Below are positions 1-12,330 of a stretch of DNA of 64,000 nt, in pieces. Location: NCBI GenBank assembly GCA_900095095.1, contig FMBT01000313.1:248001-312000 (forward strand). Direction: 5' to 3'. Both the position numbers and the translations under genes were made by a program. Under the pieces are notes generated by a model. The model ran no database searches, was not told the DNA's origin, and saw only the letters and a program-made list of their open reading frames with translations. Each line of letters begins with the position of its first letter. The stretch's first letter is position 1. The DNA comes from Fragilariopsis cylindrus CCMP1102 (lineage: Eukaryota; Bacillariophyta; Bacillariophyceae; Bacillariales; Bacillariaceae).

Positions 1-2473
1 AGGACACGGAATAGAAGGAAAATGTCGAACATTGACGATGGGGTTGGCACCTGTAATTCGGTTGCAACCTGGTCTTACCTACCGTATGACATTACGAAAT
101 CTAGCTCCGGCTTCTACGTCTACGAATATTCACACACATGGATTGCATGTCGTTGGATCCGGGAACGGTGATGACATCACTAGAATCGTTAAAGGTGGAG
201 GAATGTGCATGGATTACAGTAAGTGTTTGTTGTCAGTAGTTGTCCTTTGTAGTTGTTCTACAAAACACTTTTTGCCGCCTGCCTGTAGTTACAGTGGATG
301 TGATGTGAATCGAATCGTCGTTGTTCATGGTTACTTACTACTTTTGAATCTTGTATCATATTTTTTAAATAGCATGGGACATTCGACCCGACCATCCTGG
401 AGGAACTTACTGGTAAATAGAAGCTATTTTCATTCCATTCACCATTTTATCGTATCATTGTGTTTCCTAATTTTCGATGCTCTTTTTTGAATGGTGGAAC
501 TATAAACTTTATAAAATAGGTATCATCCCCATGCGCATTCTCGATCCGAAATTCAGGTGAATGGTGGAGCAACTGGTCTTCTTATCGTTGAGGATAATGT
601 CAATAATAATAACGATATTCCATCATGGGCATCTAACGAGTTATTACTGCAAATTTTGAGACTTGATGACGGCAACAAGATGTTGAGCAATGGCCGAAGC
701 TACGAAATCTTTAATATTATGAATGGAAAATGGTATAGACTGCGTATTTCTACCGTTGACCCGTTGGGTGTCGCCCAGGAACTTCGTTTCACGGCAGGAT
801 GCGAAGTTCACAAGGTCGCCAGCGATGGTATCTGGCATTCTGTGGTTCCTTTCGATGAAACTTCAGAAAGCGTTAACAACAACACATTCCAGATGACGGG
901 ATCATCTCGCGGAGATTTTGCTTTAAGATGCAATTCTTGGGAATCCATCAATATTCTGTTCGGTGGAAAACTTACTGCGATCATCAATATTAAGTCTGGG
1001 ACCTCTTCAAATTTACGGAATGAGGTAGGGAGATGGGAGCCGAAACGTCCTCCATCGCTTCAGAGTATGGATTCAATAGATGTCCCAAACGAGAATCAAT
1101 TGGCTATCAAAATCGAACGTGATTCCATTAATGGCAAAGAATGGGATCCAGATGTTCCGTTACAGTCACTTGCATTTAACAAAGTCTATCAGTTTGATTT
1201 ACCCGACACGCAACGTCACCCTTTCCATATTCACTTGTATCATATGCAAGTGATGACACCGAATGGGTGTGGCAGCGGATATGTGGAGGGTGAATTCTAT
1301 GATACTATCTCAGCGGGACCGTGTACAGTCCGATTCCGCACATCCAATTTTGGTCAACGACTTGTTGTGCATTGTCATGTGATGTTGCACAGCGATCTTG
1401 GGTCTATGGCATGGTTTGACGTGAAAGGTGATGGTATGCCGCTTTACGAGTTAACAGCGCCTTATCACGACTGTTCTGGAAATAATTTGCCTACTCCGAC
1501 GCATGCGCCGACTGCACTGTACAAAGATGGTGCAGAAAAATGTAAGGTTTTTGACGAAGTTCCTTTCACAGCGGAAGCCACGCAATTTTGTGACTACAGC
1601 GATACTACTCCTACAAACTGGGGTGACGATGAAGAATGCGGGACGGGGCCTGTCGATCTCAAATTATTAGAAGATAAATCAAGTTGTGATGGCGATTGTT
1701 ACATTGCCTTTACTTTAAAAGGAGAATACGTAACGTACAAGTTTCAAACGGACTCGAATGTACAAGGAGGTATAAGGATCAAAATTCGAGTTGCTAGCCT
1801 TCTAAACAAAATGAAGAAATTTCGACTGACACTACTGGACGAAAATTTAGAGAGTGGTGATCTATACACAACTGGAAAAGGTTACAAGGTATTTGAGGAA
1901 GTTGTATGGGAGCTATCCGGAATACCTGAAGGCCTTCATCGTTTACGAGTGGATTTTATAAGTGGTAATATAAATCTGTGTACTATTAGTGTCGAGATGA
2001 ATGATGCCATAAATCCGACTATTGCCCCACCGTCTCCGTCTCTGGCGCCAAACTGCCCATCAAATGCATCAAATAACGAATGTGTTCCACCCAGCAATAT
2101 GCCTATAGCAACGAGTGCACCTACAAATGTACCAACGAATGCACCGACTGTCTTGACTACTAATGAACCTACAACCTTGCCAACTAAAAATCCAACTACT
2201 AGTCCCACTAAATTAAATCCATCTAATGTTGATGATGAATGTACCGAGAATGAAGATTTCAGACTTGAAAATAAAAAAAAGAAGGATTGTAATTGGATAG
2301 CATCAATTACTGCAAAAAGAAGTAAAAGAAAGAAGCGTAGAAGACAAGTGAAAAAGATCTGCAAAAAGAAACAAAAAGTTGATGGTAAAAAAAAGAGAAT
2401 TTACAAATGGTGTCCAACCGCATGTGCAACTGTTAAGATGGGTGCTTGTAAAAGCAAATTTTTATTTAAATAG
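1..2473 (+). CDS. Secreted multicopper oxidase, 5' end cut by the window
   Basis: Laccase-like oxidase using four copper ions. Three visible exons, 2-218, 373-412 and 520-2473, with GT-AG borders; they sum to 2,211 nt, an intact frame of 736 residues with the start upstream of the window. All four copper motifs are present: HTHG in exon 1, YHPHAH across the second junction, HPFHIH near 1220, and HCHVMLHSDLGSM near 1370, which includes the type-1 cysteine and axial methionine. After the oxidase come a Cys-containing beta-rich domain (about 1530-2010), a Pro-Thr-rich linker, and a Lys/Cys-rich tail ending in a CPTAC type motif, a layout common in secreted diatom proteins. The substrate cannot be told; iron, manganese or phenolics are possible. 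The family call is firm. Confidence 0.93.
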
Positions 2474-2561
2474 AAGAAGAAGAAGAAGAAGAATATGATG
2501 TTGGCACGAATGAAATAAGCGCGTCTGAACTGACCTCGACCGATCTGAATGAGAACACATA

Positions 2562-2741
2562 ATGAAGGTAATTCAAACTCCCGGAAATGACGCAAAATCC
2601 TTTAAAATATATGACACAATTGTTGTTTGGGAGCAGGTCGATATTGGAACTGCAGAGAAGTACAAACTCAAACTAGTTTTTTTGGATGGTAGAACAGATC
2701 TATGTTCGATTGGAATCGAGTACGTGTCAATTCTTATCTGA
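2562..2741 (+). pseudogene. Orphan copy of the C-terminal domain of the upstream oxidase
   Basis: A 59-codon open frame from an ATG whose translation parallels the last part of the beta-rich domain of the multicopper oxidase just upstream. Matching pieces are KSFKIYDTIVVWE against KGYKVFEEVVWE, and DLCSIGIEYVS against NLCTISVEMND. It starts 88 bp after the oxidase stop, lacks a signal peptide and the rest of the domain, and ends at a TGA. It is most simply the remnant of a neighbouring duplicate; an unrecognised terminal exon is also possible. Confidence 0.5.
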
Positions 2742-2831
2742 TAAGAGAGAGATATTTATCAATCGAAATATAAAGTCGACCTCAACTATTATTCTCGTTG
2801 AGGATTCCTGATATTTGTATTTGTAATTATT

Positions 2832-5471
2832 TTATTTATTACATACTTTTTTACTCCTACTACTTCTTTTACTACTACTATTCCTGGCATTTTTAATATC
2901 GTCCATACTATTACACGTATTAGTAGTTATTCCCCCGTCTGCTTCGCTATTAGTACTGAAATCACTATAATCATTGAAATTATTCTTTCTAATTGCATTT
3001 TTCAAGATAGATTTTGGTGGTGGTGGTACTTGTGCTGGTACTGCGTGTACGTTTAGTTGTTGTTGATGCATTTTATTTGTGTTTGTGTTTGTGTTTGTAT
3101 TTGTATTTGCTGCTCTGGTAATAGTAGCGGTTGTGATTACATTATTATTTTTGCCACATACTGCTATTACTGCAGCACTACCGTTACCCCTACTACCACC
3201 ATACTTATTATTCTTCTTCTTCTTATTATTATTATAACTGCAATTAATACTACTATCATCACTACTACTACTAGTGTCGCTATTACTGTCGCTGTTACTA
3301 CTACTACTTCTACTACTGTTATTGTCGTTATTATTATTGCGATTGTCCGTAGTATTCCTATTGCGTTTGCTTTTGCTGCTACTTGTTATTGCTGATGCAG
3401 TTGTGACAAAAGCAGCAGCAGCAACAGCGGCTGTAGCGGCGGCTGCAGCTGCAGCAGCGGCAGTAGCAGCAGTACCGTTGGTAATACTATTAGTAATATT
3501 AGCAATATTATCGTCTGATTTGTTTTTCGTATTATTACTACTAATGCTAATTCTATTGCTAATTTTACTATTGTTGTTGTTGTTGTTACTACTTTTCTTC
3601 TTGGTATCATTTTTAGACGACACGACTAATGGTTCATTCAACGATTTTTTTTTACCACCATTACTATTATCGCGTTTGTTATTGTTATTGTTACTAAAAA
3701 ATGTTGTATCAATAGCAAATAATAGGAATGTTCCACCAATCAGAAAAAAGATAATGGAGAACCATTCATGTTTATTATTTTCAATAAATGGTTTACCAAA
3801 CATCATTCTGTTGTTTGAACTGCTACTACCACTACTACCGTTACTATTATCATTATTCTCGTTTGAATGAATTATTGTTAAATCAATACCAGTTACTGTT
3901 CCTTGTGATTCAGCAACTATATAATGCATATAGATATAGATGATGATTATGATAGACAAAAGAAAACAAAAGAATGTTGTGTTAGATTCAAAAAACGCTC
4001 GGTAAATAAAGACGGGGTCATATAGACCTTGAATTTAATAAAGACTTAATGACTTGTCCCAAAACAAGAACAACAACAAAATGACAATGAAATACTTACG
4101 TAATATATCACGATATGTTGCTATTTCCATTGTATCTGATTCTTCTACAAATAATTGACATTGATTGATAGGTTCATCACTATTTAGATTATTTCGACAG
4201 ATAAATGTATCATCGTCGTCGTCGTCGTTGTCGTCGTCGGTAGTACCACTATTACTGGGTAATATTCTTGTATCGTATGCAATGCATGGTTGGCATACCT
4301 TGAATGCATCCATTGCAGAATTCCATGTCTGTAATTGTTCTGTAAATGATTGAGATGACGATGATGATGTTGATGACGCAGTAAATATATCTTCTACTGT
4401 AATTGTTGTTGTTCCATCATCCTCATCATCCTCATCGTTATCGTTATTGTATGGTATTAAACAAGAACTATCTTCAAATAGACCTACACCTAAATTACCA
4501 TTCTTCATAGGCACAGCATTATAATATACGTATAGTGATAATGATGATCCATCATCATTATCATTATCATCGTCATTATCATCAACTCGATACGCAGTAC
4601 ATTTTGTTGGTGGCCAATATACCGTAGAAGAAGTATCATCATTATTATTGTTACTATTACCGTTATTGTTATTGTTAACTGTATTTTTCATAAATTCATA
4701 TTCATTATCATTCCATATACAATCACCTTGATAATTAATAATATTCTCAATGAATGTATTTACCTGTAGATCTTTATATAATCCAAGTAATTTGAAGTTG
4801 TTACTATTATTTGATGATGATGATTCATGACAATCCATTTTAACACATCTACTATTACTACTACCACACGACGATGTGTCATACTTTTTTGATTTTATGT
4901 TATAATGTTGATATTCATTCATGCCATTTCCTTCGTACCCTTCATCAACATATGCTGCCCATAATGCATATCTTCTACATACCGTATCAATTCCATTCTC
5001 TATACATTCTGATGCTGGACTTGAATATTCTTCGTCATCCTGATTATCATTATTATTATTACCATCATCTTGAACACAAATATTACAGTCCACATAAAAA
5101 CCTAAAAATCTCCATGCTAAACTAAAATCATCATACAAAGTTTCCATACCATCCATACTAAATGGACCATTTCCTTTATATTTATTACTATTGTTTGTAT
5201 TCTCATTTTCATTTTCATTTTGACTATTTTCATCTTGACTATTTTCATTATTGTAATTATAGGACGAAGTAAGCTTTCGTAGATAGGAGGACGATGACGT
5301 CGTCGTCAATGACGTTGTCGTGGATGACGATGACGATGACACAGCAATTACTTCTGCTGCAGTAGAAATTAAAACCATTAGTAATATTAGCAGTATAGAT
5401 GATGTAATAGCACGACTACTACTACTACTACTGGTGGTGGTGGCGGAAAGTTGTAGTAACTGTAACGACAT
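2832..5471 (-). CDS. Large single-pass membrane protein, low complexity, two exons
   Basis: Exon 1 is 5471-4100 (donor GTAAGT), exon 2 is 3916-2832 (acceptor TATATAG); together 2,457 nt, 818 aa, in frame. The N-terminus has a hydrophobic leader (about residues 21-45), then a Ser/Asn/Asp-rich luminal region with about 20 scattered cysteines, including a CQPC pair near the end of exon 1. One clear membrane helix in exon 2 (IIFFLIGGTFLLFAI) is followed by a long Asn/Ser/Ala/Lys-rich cytoplasmic tail. This is a type I layout. No catalytic motif is recognised. The tail is close to pure codon repeat (AAT, AGC, GCN) and may vary in length between alleles. Function unknown. Confidence 0.7.
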
Positions 5472-6608
5472 ACTATTGTAGTTGAGTATAGTCGAAGTCG
5501 AAGTCGACGCCAGCTAACAGTATATATGACGTGATGTGTCGTGTATATATGTGATGTATATACTAGTGGTGTGATATCGTATGTGCGGGGTCGATGTGAT
5601 GCGATGGGTTTTGTTTGGACTTGGATTTCAGTGAGATCACTCCTGGTGCAGGAAGGAGAAGACGTGTGTGAAGCTGCGGTGCTGGTGCCCTCTTTTTTAC
5701 TATGTTTTGTTTTACGTTTTGGTTCTCGCTGTTTTATTATACAGTACGCACAGTACGGTACAATAAAATCAACACAATACAATACACGTCGAAACAGAAG
5801 ATACAGTAGAGATATGATAGCAGGTCACAAAGTTTTTAGATGGTCGGATGGATCATTATAATATATCATATATCACAAAAGAAAAAAAAGTGAGCGTGAA
5901 TATATATTGCTTACGTTGAACGCTCGATACTTCTTCCCTTATAATCAAATTTTGTGTTCGTACGCTTAATTGATTAAATATGTTAGCGAAAAAGACGTTA
6001 AATTAAATATATGCCCTCAAATAAATAAAGATTTTTCGGTTTTAATAATAAAATAATAAATACAGTCGTACTTAATTAAATATACAGTGAAGACATGATT
6101 ACCGTATTCAAATAATCGTACACGCACAGAATCAATCCTCTCTCTCCCCATCAATTCAATCCCATTTCTTCGTTTCGGTCAATAATTTCTAATTTAAATT
6201 TATGCAATACTATTTTGTACATGATGTGACTGTATTTCAATTGCCAATATCATACACCCAACACGTTATGTGTATGCATTGTGGTAGTAAGGTTATGGAA
6301 GTTTTAAATACGGTACATGCTGTACAAATAATAGAAAACTAGAGTCGAGTCGAGTCGAATCTATGGAAATATTAATAAACCAATAACCACTGTTGAATGA
6401 AATCAACCCCGTATTCATTTCTATTTTTATTTAGTCTTGGTTCTGTATTTTTATTCAAATATAATTGAGTCTACATTTTTAATTTTTGCCTTGGTCCCGA
6501 AATTGATTCTGTGATCGCATCAAAACAGAATTAATTATTATGAGACTTTCACCCATTCGCTCTTTAGTACTGTATATCAAAATATCTTCTTTCTGACCAA
6601 TGATTAGC
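5472..6608. other. Intergenic, 1.1 kb, nothing recognised
   Basis: AT-rich spacer upstream of the membrane-protein gene. It holds short runs such as a GAGTC repeat near 6342-6358 but no convincing coding frame, RNA gene or long repeat. Confidence 0.6.
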
Positions 6609-7571
6609 CTAATTCTGTATATTAGCTACTTCTATCGCCGAATCCTGTATGTTAGTACCTTCTATCGGAGTTTCGACTGCGGCGTGCTTCCCACTTACCA
6701 CGAAGGCAAACGTGCAAGTCCCCGCCGCCAGCCAGAGGACCGCAGCGCCAAAGCACAAGAAAGGACCGAAGCTCATTATGATAAGGGACAAGTAAATCCC
6801 TATAAACGGAAAGAAAATCAATATCCCTACCTCGGGCTCGTTGGAGAGCAGGTTGATTCCTGCATAGACAAGTAATACCGCTTCTACCAGAGACAGCAGA
6901 GACAGCACGAAAAGGTAGGGCTTGAGAGGGAACCAGCAACAATTGATCTGGTAGAGCACCATCAATAAAACGCCGAGGAAAAAGCTAACCCACCACGAAA
7001 AGGAGATGACCAGTGCCGCAATCGATAGGACTTGCGAGGCGACCAGCAATCGTTGATTCTGTAAAGAGCTACGGCTATTTTTGTTTTGGTTGTGGTTGAA
7101 TAGATGATCGATTGTCGATCGGCACAAATGAAAGAAAGGCGATAGTTGAGAAAAGGATGGAACCGAACGAAACCGAACTACAAACACCAACGACCTTACA
7201 TCATTGGTGAGTAGCTTTGTCTCTTTAACAAGAAGCTCCGAGCATCACTTACGAATTCTTGCACATGTTGGTCGGATCTATAATAAACTCTATTATTATT
7301 GTACTTTAATAAAATATGAGAAAGTTTCACGATGCATAGGATAAAGTTAACAATAACCTGTAAAATTTTCGATACTACTAGTATCTCACGTTGGAATGAT
7401 CACCTCTCCTATAAGCACATCCCCCGTACCAACGTGTTGAAAAGTGAGAAGGTTGTTTTTCCTAACTTCGACCGAAATGCATGAGTTGTTGCTGGTTTTT
7501 TTGTGGTTTTCTGTCGTGATTTGAGTTGATGTGAGTTGAGTCGATTTGATTCCTTCAGTCGTGTTTGCCAT
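6609..7571 (-). CDS. Small four-helix membrane protein, three-exon model
   Basis: The last exon (7058-6609, stop TAG) encodes 149 residues with four strongly hydrophobic helices; there is no ATG before the second helix, so the start must lie upstream. A consistent model is exon 1 7571-7390 (ATG, MANTTEGIKST), exon 2 7277-7253 (25 nt), exon 3 7058-6609, using GTGAGA/TATAG and GTAAGT/TTTACAG borders. The sum is 657 nt, 218 aa. Exon 3 is richer in G and C than its surroundings. A cytosolic Thr/Asn-rich N-terminus precedes a tetraspan core with short loops; no family motif is recognised. The membrane core is firm, the 25-nt exon less so. Confidence 0.55.
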
Positions 7572-7724
7572 TTCCTTCTGGTTCAACGGTAAATAAATGG
7601 CAACGATGTTTTGCCGCGATAGATCATTTTCCTCACGTCTCAAGTTCTATCGTGTGATTTGTCGCGTGAAAAACAGATGAATCTACTTCGCCCAATTCAC
7701 GTTACGCCGTCTCGGAATGGTCAC

Positions 7725-8165
7725 CTACAGTATGCATGGCATGTGCTGGAGGTACTATTTCTAGCTATGTGACCTACATATGGCCCTTCCGTTGCCTGTT
7801 GCCTGGAGTCTTGCACTGGAATATGCCCTCAAAAAAGATTTTGATCTTAAATACGATACAAGAGGCAATAACACGCTGGTGGCTAGCATAAAAGAGAAGA
7901 TTTGAAAATTTGATCACTGTAGTTCTCGCAAGATATCACGATGTGAGTCTTTGTTCAATATCTTCTCTATTGAAATCAGCAGTGAGACCAAGATAGGCAA
8001 AGGGTGCTTCATCTTCATTTTCTAACTGTAACTTTACTCCAATGATCTTAAAGATTTCTTTAGCGATATCTTCGTTGGCAGTTTGAATCATCATAATATC
8101 ATCAGCTTGTCGTAGCAGTAGGACCTTGTGTCCTTTGAAGACAGCTTGATATAGATTGTTCTATT
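7725..8165 (-). mobile_element. Copia-type LTR retrotransposon fossil, reverse-transcriptase scrap
   Basis: The minus strand between about 8165 and 7930 reads as the part of a Ty1/Copia reverse transcriptase around its active site: LLLRQADDIMMIQ, a diatom-lineage form of the usual YVDD box, followed by FAYLGLTADFN. Similarity fades towards 7725. No terminal repeats, integrase or gag part were found nearby. It is a short, broken and probably old fragment. Confidence 0.6.
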
Positions 8166-8746
8166 GAGTTGTATGTTTGAAACGGACGTGAATTAGGATA
8201 CGCGCCCTTTGACATAATCCAATCCAACTACGACCCTCTCTCGTATCGCATCGTTCAATCTGAATACAGACACAGAGACACACACAGACTAAACGAATAT
8301 TAATAATGATACAAGTATACAAATACTATTACTATTGCGTTCCTTAATTTTTAAATCTGTAGATTATGATATTATGTATATGTGTATATACTTTATGATG
8401 CGATTAGATCTTCATTCTTCATATCTCCACAGGTGTTGAATTTTCCAATAATCCTTTCTTGCGTTTTAGAAAACTACATACTGGGTACGTACGTCTTTCA
8501 TGTAGCTTATTGACTATTGACTATTCGTGGTAGTAATTTAAGTGGGTGAACAATTTGCTAGTTTACAAACTCATATTGTACTTTTGATGCTGTTGTCGTT
8601 GTTGTTGTTGTTGTTGCATGTAGTTGCTGCTGTTATTACATAATCTCTCGTGATGTGATATAATACGTGATTCATTCGATTCCATCGCATGATTCCATAT
8701 GTATATAATATAATCATGAGATATATATATATATATATATATAATT
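8166..8746. other. Intergenic with AT microsatellite
   Basis: No gene seen. An AT dinucleotide run lies at about 8720-8743, just past the stop codon of the next minus-strand gene. A TTG/TGC-rich run near 8590-8630 is simple sequence. Confidence 0.6.
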
Positions 8747-9169
8747 TTACATCGAATTACGACGACCCATTCTTATAAATTTAGGTGGAGTGTCGTCGAA
8801 AGTTTCAGATTTTAGTGGGACGTTATTGACGTCACTATTATTGGTAGTTGACAGATCTAAATTATTCTTATCATTATTATTATGAACTTCGGTTTGTTTA
8901 TTGTCGTCATCGTCGTCGTCGTCGTCTTGCTTATTATTTCCTATTTTTACAGAAGTTAGGATCTTAATTTTAGCATTAGTAAGTCCTCTTATGAACATAT
9001 CTGAACAATTCAAATGTATTAATAAACAACTCTGACCACAAAAACATATGATGATTAGAAACATTAAAAATGGTACTAATAGTGGTCCACCAAAATCTGT
9101 TGAATCTCCTCGTTCATCGACATAATCATCATATTCATAGTTGTTGTTGTTGTTGTTGTTGTCTGTCAT
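8747..9169 (-). CDS. Small single-TM protein with RRNSM tail, paralogue 1
   Basis: 140 aa from an ATG. An Asn/Asp-rich N-terminus leads to one membrane helix (about residues 29-52, VPFLMFLIIICFCGQSC), then an Asp/Asn-rich cytosolic segment and a basic C-terminus, PPKFIRMGRRNSM. The same architecture, helix pattern (PFLMFLII..GQ..LL.LN) and terminal motif occur in the protein encoded 1.4 kb downstream on the same strand, so the two are tandem paralogues. RRNS fits a basophilic kinase consensus (R-R-x-S). Topology is guessed from charge. Function unknown. Confidence 0.7.
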   Translation of the reverse strand: MTDNNNNNNNYEYDDYVDERGDSTDFGGPLLVPFLMFLIIICFCGQSCLLIHLNCSDMFIRGLTNAKIKILTSVKIGNNKQDDDDDDDDNKQTEVHNNNDKNNLDLSTTNNSDVNNVPLKSETFDDTPPKFIRMGRRNSM

Positions 9170-10537
9170 TGTTATGTTATGTTAAGTTATGTTGCTGCAG
9201 TAGTAGATGCTAAATACATACGTCGTCGTACTTGAATAATCAAGATCGATGACTATTATATAACGTTGTTCGTTTGTCTGTTGATTTCGTTTTTTTTGTT
9301 TGTTGATTTCTTTTCAATTCTTACTTTTATTCCGATCGGCGTGTAGGAATATCTCGAACGGCGTTTCATGTACGATTCATTCGCTCGCTATGTCATAATG
9401 TATTCCCTAATAATAATAGTCATTAATAAAAATATAACACAAAAATATTAATGAATCAAAATGAGCACTGTTGTTCATTATAGTCCTAATATATATACCG
9501 GCAGCACCACAGTATACGGTATATTCTGTGTACATCAAGTAGTGTATTGATAATAATTTTAAATTCAATTTGTATTATTCGCTTGTAGTGGCATAAGGAA
9601 AGATGATTGCGATAAGTTACGACGAGTCGCGGTACCATTTTTTTCACTTAAGTAACAGATTACAGGAACAAGTGTTCGCAGAATCGAATCGAATCGAATC
9701 AATCCATCCAAATGAGGCATGAGGGCACAACGCATCCAACCCGCAGAATCACAAAATCATAAAACAATAAAATATATCATTATTTTTCTTCACACAGCAT
9801 CCATTCACTATTCCATCAGGACTGACTGACTGTCTCGACTCGACTCATTCGATTGGGACTCATTATTTTCTCTCAAAAGGGGGGCACTTTTCATAAAATG
9901 AGCATTTGATAATTGAAAAAGATATCGTCAATATAATAGACCATCATTCAATTAAAGAATGAACGAAGATCGATTGATTCGAATCACATCGAATCGATCG
10001 AATCAGCTCTTTTATGTTACACTGTGCGAGTATAATGTTGAATAATAAATCAAAACTATAACTGAGTTTTGAATAATGAACGATAAACTAACAACTAAAA
10101 GGAAAACACTATACCATATTAAGTACGCAGTACTATCTAAAACATTATTTAAGTATTATATGATCATCGAACCGGTTCGAAACAGTTGTGAGACTATTAA
10201 AGATTTCATCTAGGAAAAGTGGATGGCATGGCATGGCATGGTGTGAGCAATCCCATTTTGTTTTGTTTGACAATAAACTCATCCTTATATATTTTGTTCT
10301 GGATATATTATATTATATTATGGGCCATTAATGAATAGTGTCACATATTACTACTGTAATAATGGAAATACAGTATAGTATATGATATGATAATCCAGAT
10401 TGACCGGGCCGTTTATTCTTTCCCTTGCATGGTGAATATCATGTTATGATCTCGTTATTATTATTCTGTTATAGTTGTTGTTTGTTGTTGTTATAGTTGT
10501 TTCCCCTATTGTGGTTCCATCAGATATTTATTTATTT
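9170..10537. other. Intergenic between tandem paralogues
   Basis: 1.37 kb of AT-rich DNA with several GAATC/TCGAATC runs (9684-9700, 9977-10006) and a GCATG run near 10227-10240. No coding frame or RNA gene recognised. Confidence 0.6.
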
Positions 10538-10918
10538 TTACATCGAATTACGTCGAGGCATTCTTATCATTTTAGGTGGAACGAAAGGTACATCATCAGC
10601 AGGTGGGTCTTCCACATCCGCATCCGCATCCACATCCCTATCATTATTGTTATCAAATAGATCTAGATTATTGTTCTTTTTCCTGTGATCCTTATCATGT
10701 TTATTCTGCTTCCTTGTTGTATTCACAGTTATATCTTCATCATCATCGATTTTATTATTATATACATCCTCGATACCTATAGTACATGTAAACCAAAGTG
10801 GATAATTCAAATAAAGTAAGGAACAAATCTGACCAATAACACATGCGATAATCAAAAACATTAAAATGGGAATTATTAATTTTCCTCCTCCTCCATCATT
10901 TTTATTATTGTATGTCAT
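10538..10918 (-). CDS. Small single-TM protein with RRNSM tail, paralogue 2
   Basis: 126 aa from an ATG. The short N-terminus is Asn/Gly-rich; one helix (about residues 14-37, IPILMFLIIACVIGQIC) follows, then an Asp/Lys/Asn-rich segment and the C-terminus PPKMIRMPRRNSM. It shares with its upstream paralogue the helix core and the last 13 residues (11 of 13 identical) while the linker between has changed freely. That suggests the tail is the functional part, for example a phosphorylation or docking site. No known family recognised. Confidence 0.72.
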   Translation of the reverse strand: MTYNNKNDGGGGKLIIPILMFLIIACVIGQICSLLYLNYPLWFTCTIGIEDVYNNKIDDDEDITVNTTRKQNKHDKDHRKKNNNLDLFDNNNDRDVDADADVEDPPADDVPFVPPKMIRMPRRNSM

Positions 10919-11715
10919 AATGTTACAACGTATACCCGTATACGTTGTACTTATTGTTTCCTTCTTTATTTACAGTTACAGAGATCGCAGTCGTCGTCGC
11001 GTAGTCATTCGCGTCTTTAATGTGTATTCCCGTATCTCGTCTCTTGTGGTGAGTACAGGTTAGTAAGTAAGTAAGTAAGTAAGTAAGTAAATCGCCTCCT
11101 AAAGACACTCAAAATAAATTAATGAACAATTAAAAGCATTACTGTACAATAATCGAAAGCATTATTACTGTACTACTTGTTGCTCACTTTTTACTTGTAC
11201 CCTGCGAACTGCGTAGTGCCTGGGCGTAATAATTACTTATGGTACAACTAGGAAATACGTAAAAGAACTCATATTATATAACATTTCCAAATACAGTCAT
11301 TTAAATTTTTTTGGCAAGTACTGTACACTATAACTAAGTAATCGTAAAATTTAAAGAGCATGATGATGTTTTCGTCGCGTTACTGTACGTTTTAATGTAT
11401 CAGCAAAAGGCATATCTAGAAGAAATAATAATAAAATTGTTCTGCAGCAGGGGGGCAACTGTTTGAGTGGTGCGTGCGAATCTTGTAAGTTGAAGTTATC
11501 GGGTTGAATGTGCCTTGTTCAGATTTCTAGTAATTAAAATTAACATTTTGCGAACTGCAAAATAAAAGGAGAGAACTTTTTTTTGATTACTTGTAACTTA
11601 CCTGTGCATTATCTTAGAATAAACTTACGAGGCATCTTTTCTCATTCCGCCACAATTCAGCCTCTTGCGTTATATTGTAACAGCATAACAAAAAAAACCA
11701 AGAAATTAAACAACA
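10919..11715. other. Intergenic with GTAA microsatellite
   Basis: No gene seen. A GTAA tetranucleotide run of about seven copies lies at roughly 11062-11091. Confidence 0.6.
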
Positions 11716-12330
11716 ATGATACTCGAAAGAAATGCGATACAACTTGTGGATGTTTTGTATTATCATAGTATACTACCACAACCACGTGCAAGTAAAAGTT
11801 ACACGGCATCGTATGACGACACTAATAGTCAATATTATCCTTCAGTTCGAAATTCCGAGTCGGAACAACAGGACGCCGAAATCTCTTTAGGCATTATTGG
11901 GGATGGTTCAAATCACTCCAACAGTTCTAGTGGCAGAGGCAACAATAATGAAGATTCGGACGGAGTCGCTTCCTCGTCGTGGAATTGGACGCAATCGCAA
12001 TTTAATGAATTAATTGATTCAGTATGAGAACATCAGGGAAAGAATTGGCGTTTAATTGCCGAGAGAGTTTCAGGAAGAAGCTGGGAACAATGTAAAACCC
12101 GCTGGTACGAAACACAAAAGAAGAAATAATTTTTGACACCGGAACAAAAACAAGAGGTACAGAGTTGGAATAATCGTCGAATATGGACGCAATTAGAGAA
12201 AAAAACTTTGTGTGAATTAGTGATGACTGGGATGAAAATGAAAGACATTGCCAAGAAAATGAGAAAAAGATTCAATAGCTGCCAATCACAATGGAATCGT
12301 ATTCGCCATAATAATGAAGACTATAAATGA
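11716..12330 (+). pseudogene. MYB/SANT-like protein gene with two internal stops
   Basis: One frame runs from ATG 11716 to TGA 12328-12330 but is interrupted by TGA at 12025-12027 and TAA at 12127-12129. Read through, it gives two MYB-type repeats. The first has WNWTQSQFNELIDSV before the TGA and NWRLIAERVSGRSWEQCKTRW after it; the second has RIWTQLEKKTLCEL and MKDIAKKMRKRFNSCQSQW. Such tandem repeats bind DNA in nuclear regulators. Because the frame is kept and helix spacing is normal on both sides of each stop, inactivation looks recent. Stop suppression or assembly error cannot be excluded. The N-terminal region is Ser/Asn/Asp-rich. Confidence 0.65.

Noticed and set aside
3274-3870. Long Leu-rich frame on the plus strand
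   Set aside because: Antisense reading of Asn/Ser/Ala codon repeats in the real minus-strand gene gives runs of Leu; not a membrane protein.
5387-5782. 131-codon open frame on the minus strand overlapping the start of the membrane-protein gene
   Set aside because: Lies over the signal-peptide region in another frame and in the promoter; composition is that of a shadow frame, no motif.
10171-10200. GGTTCGAA box resembling a tRNA T-arm
   Set aside because: No matching acceptor, D-arm or anticodon arm around it.
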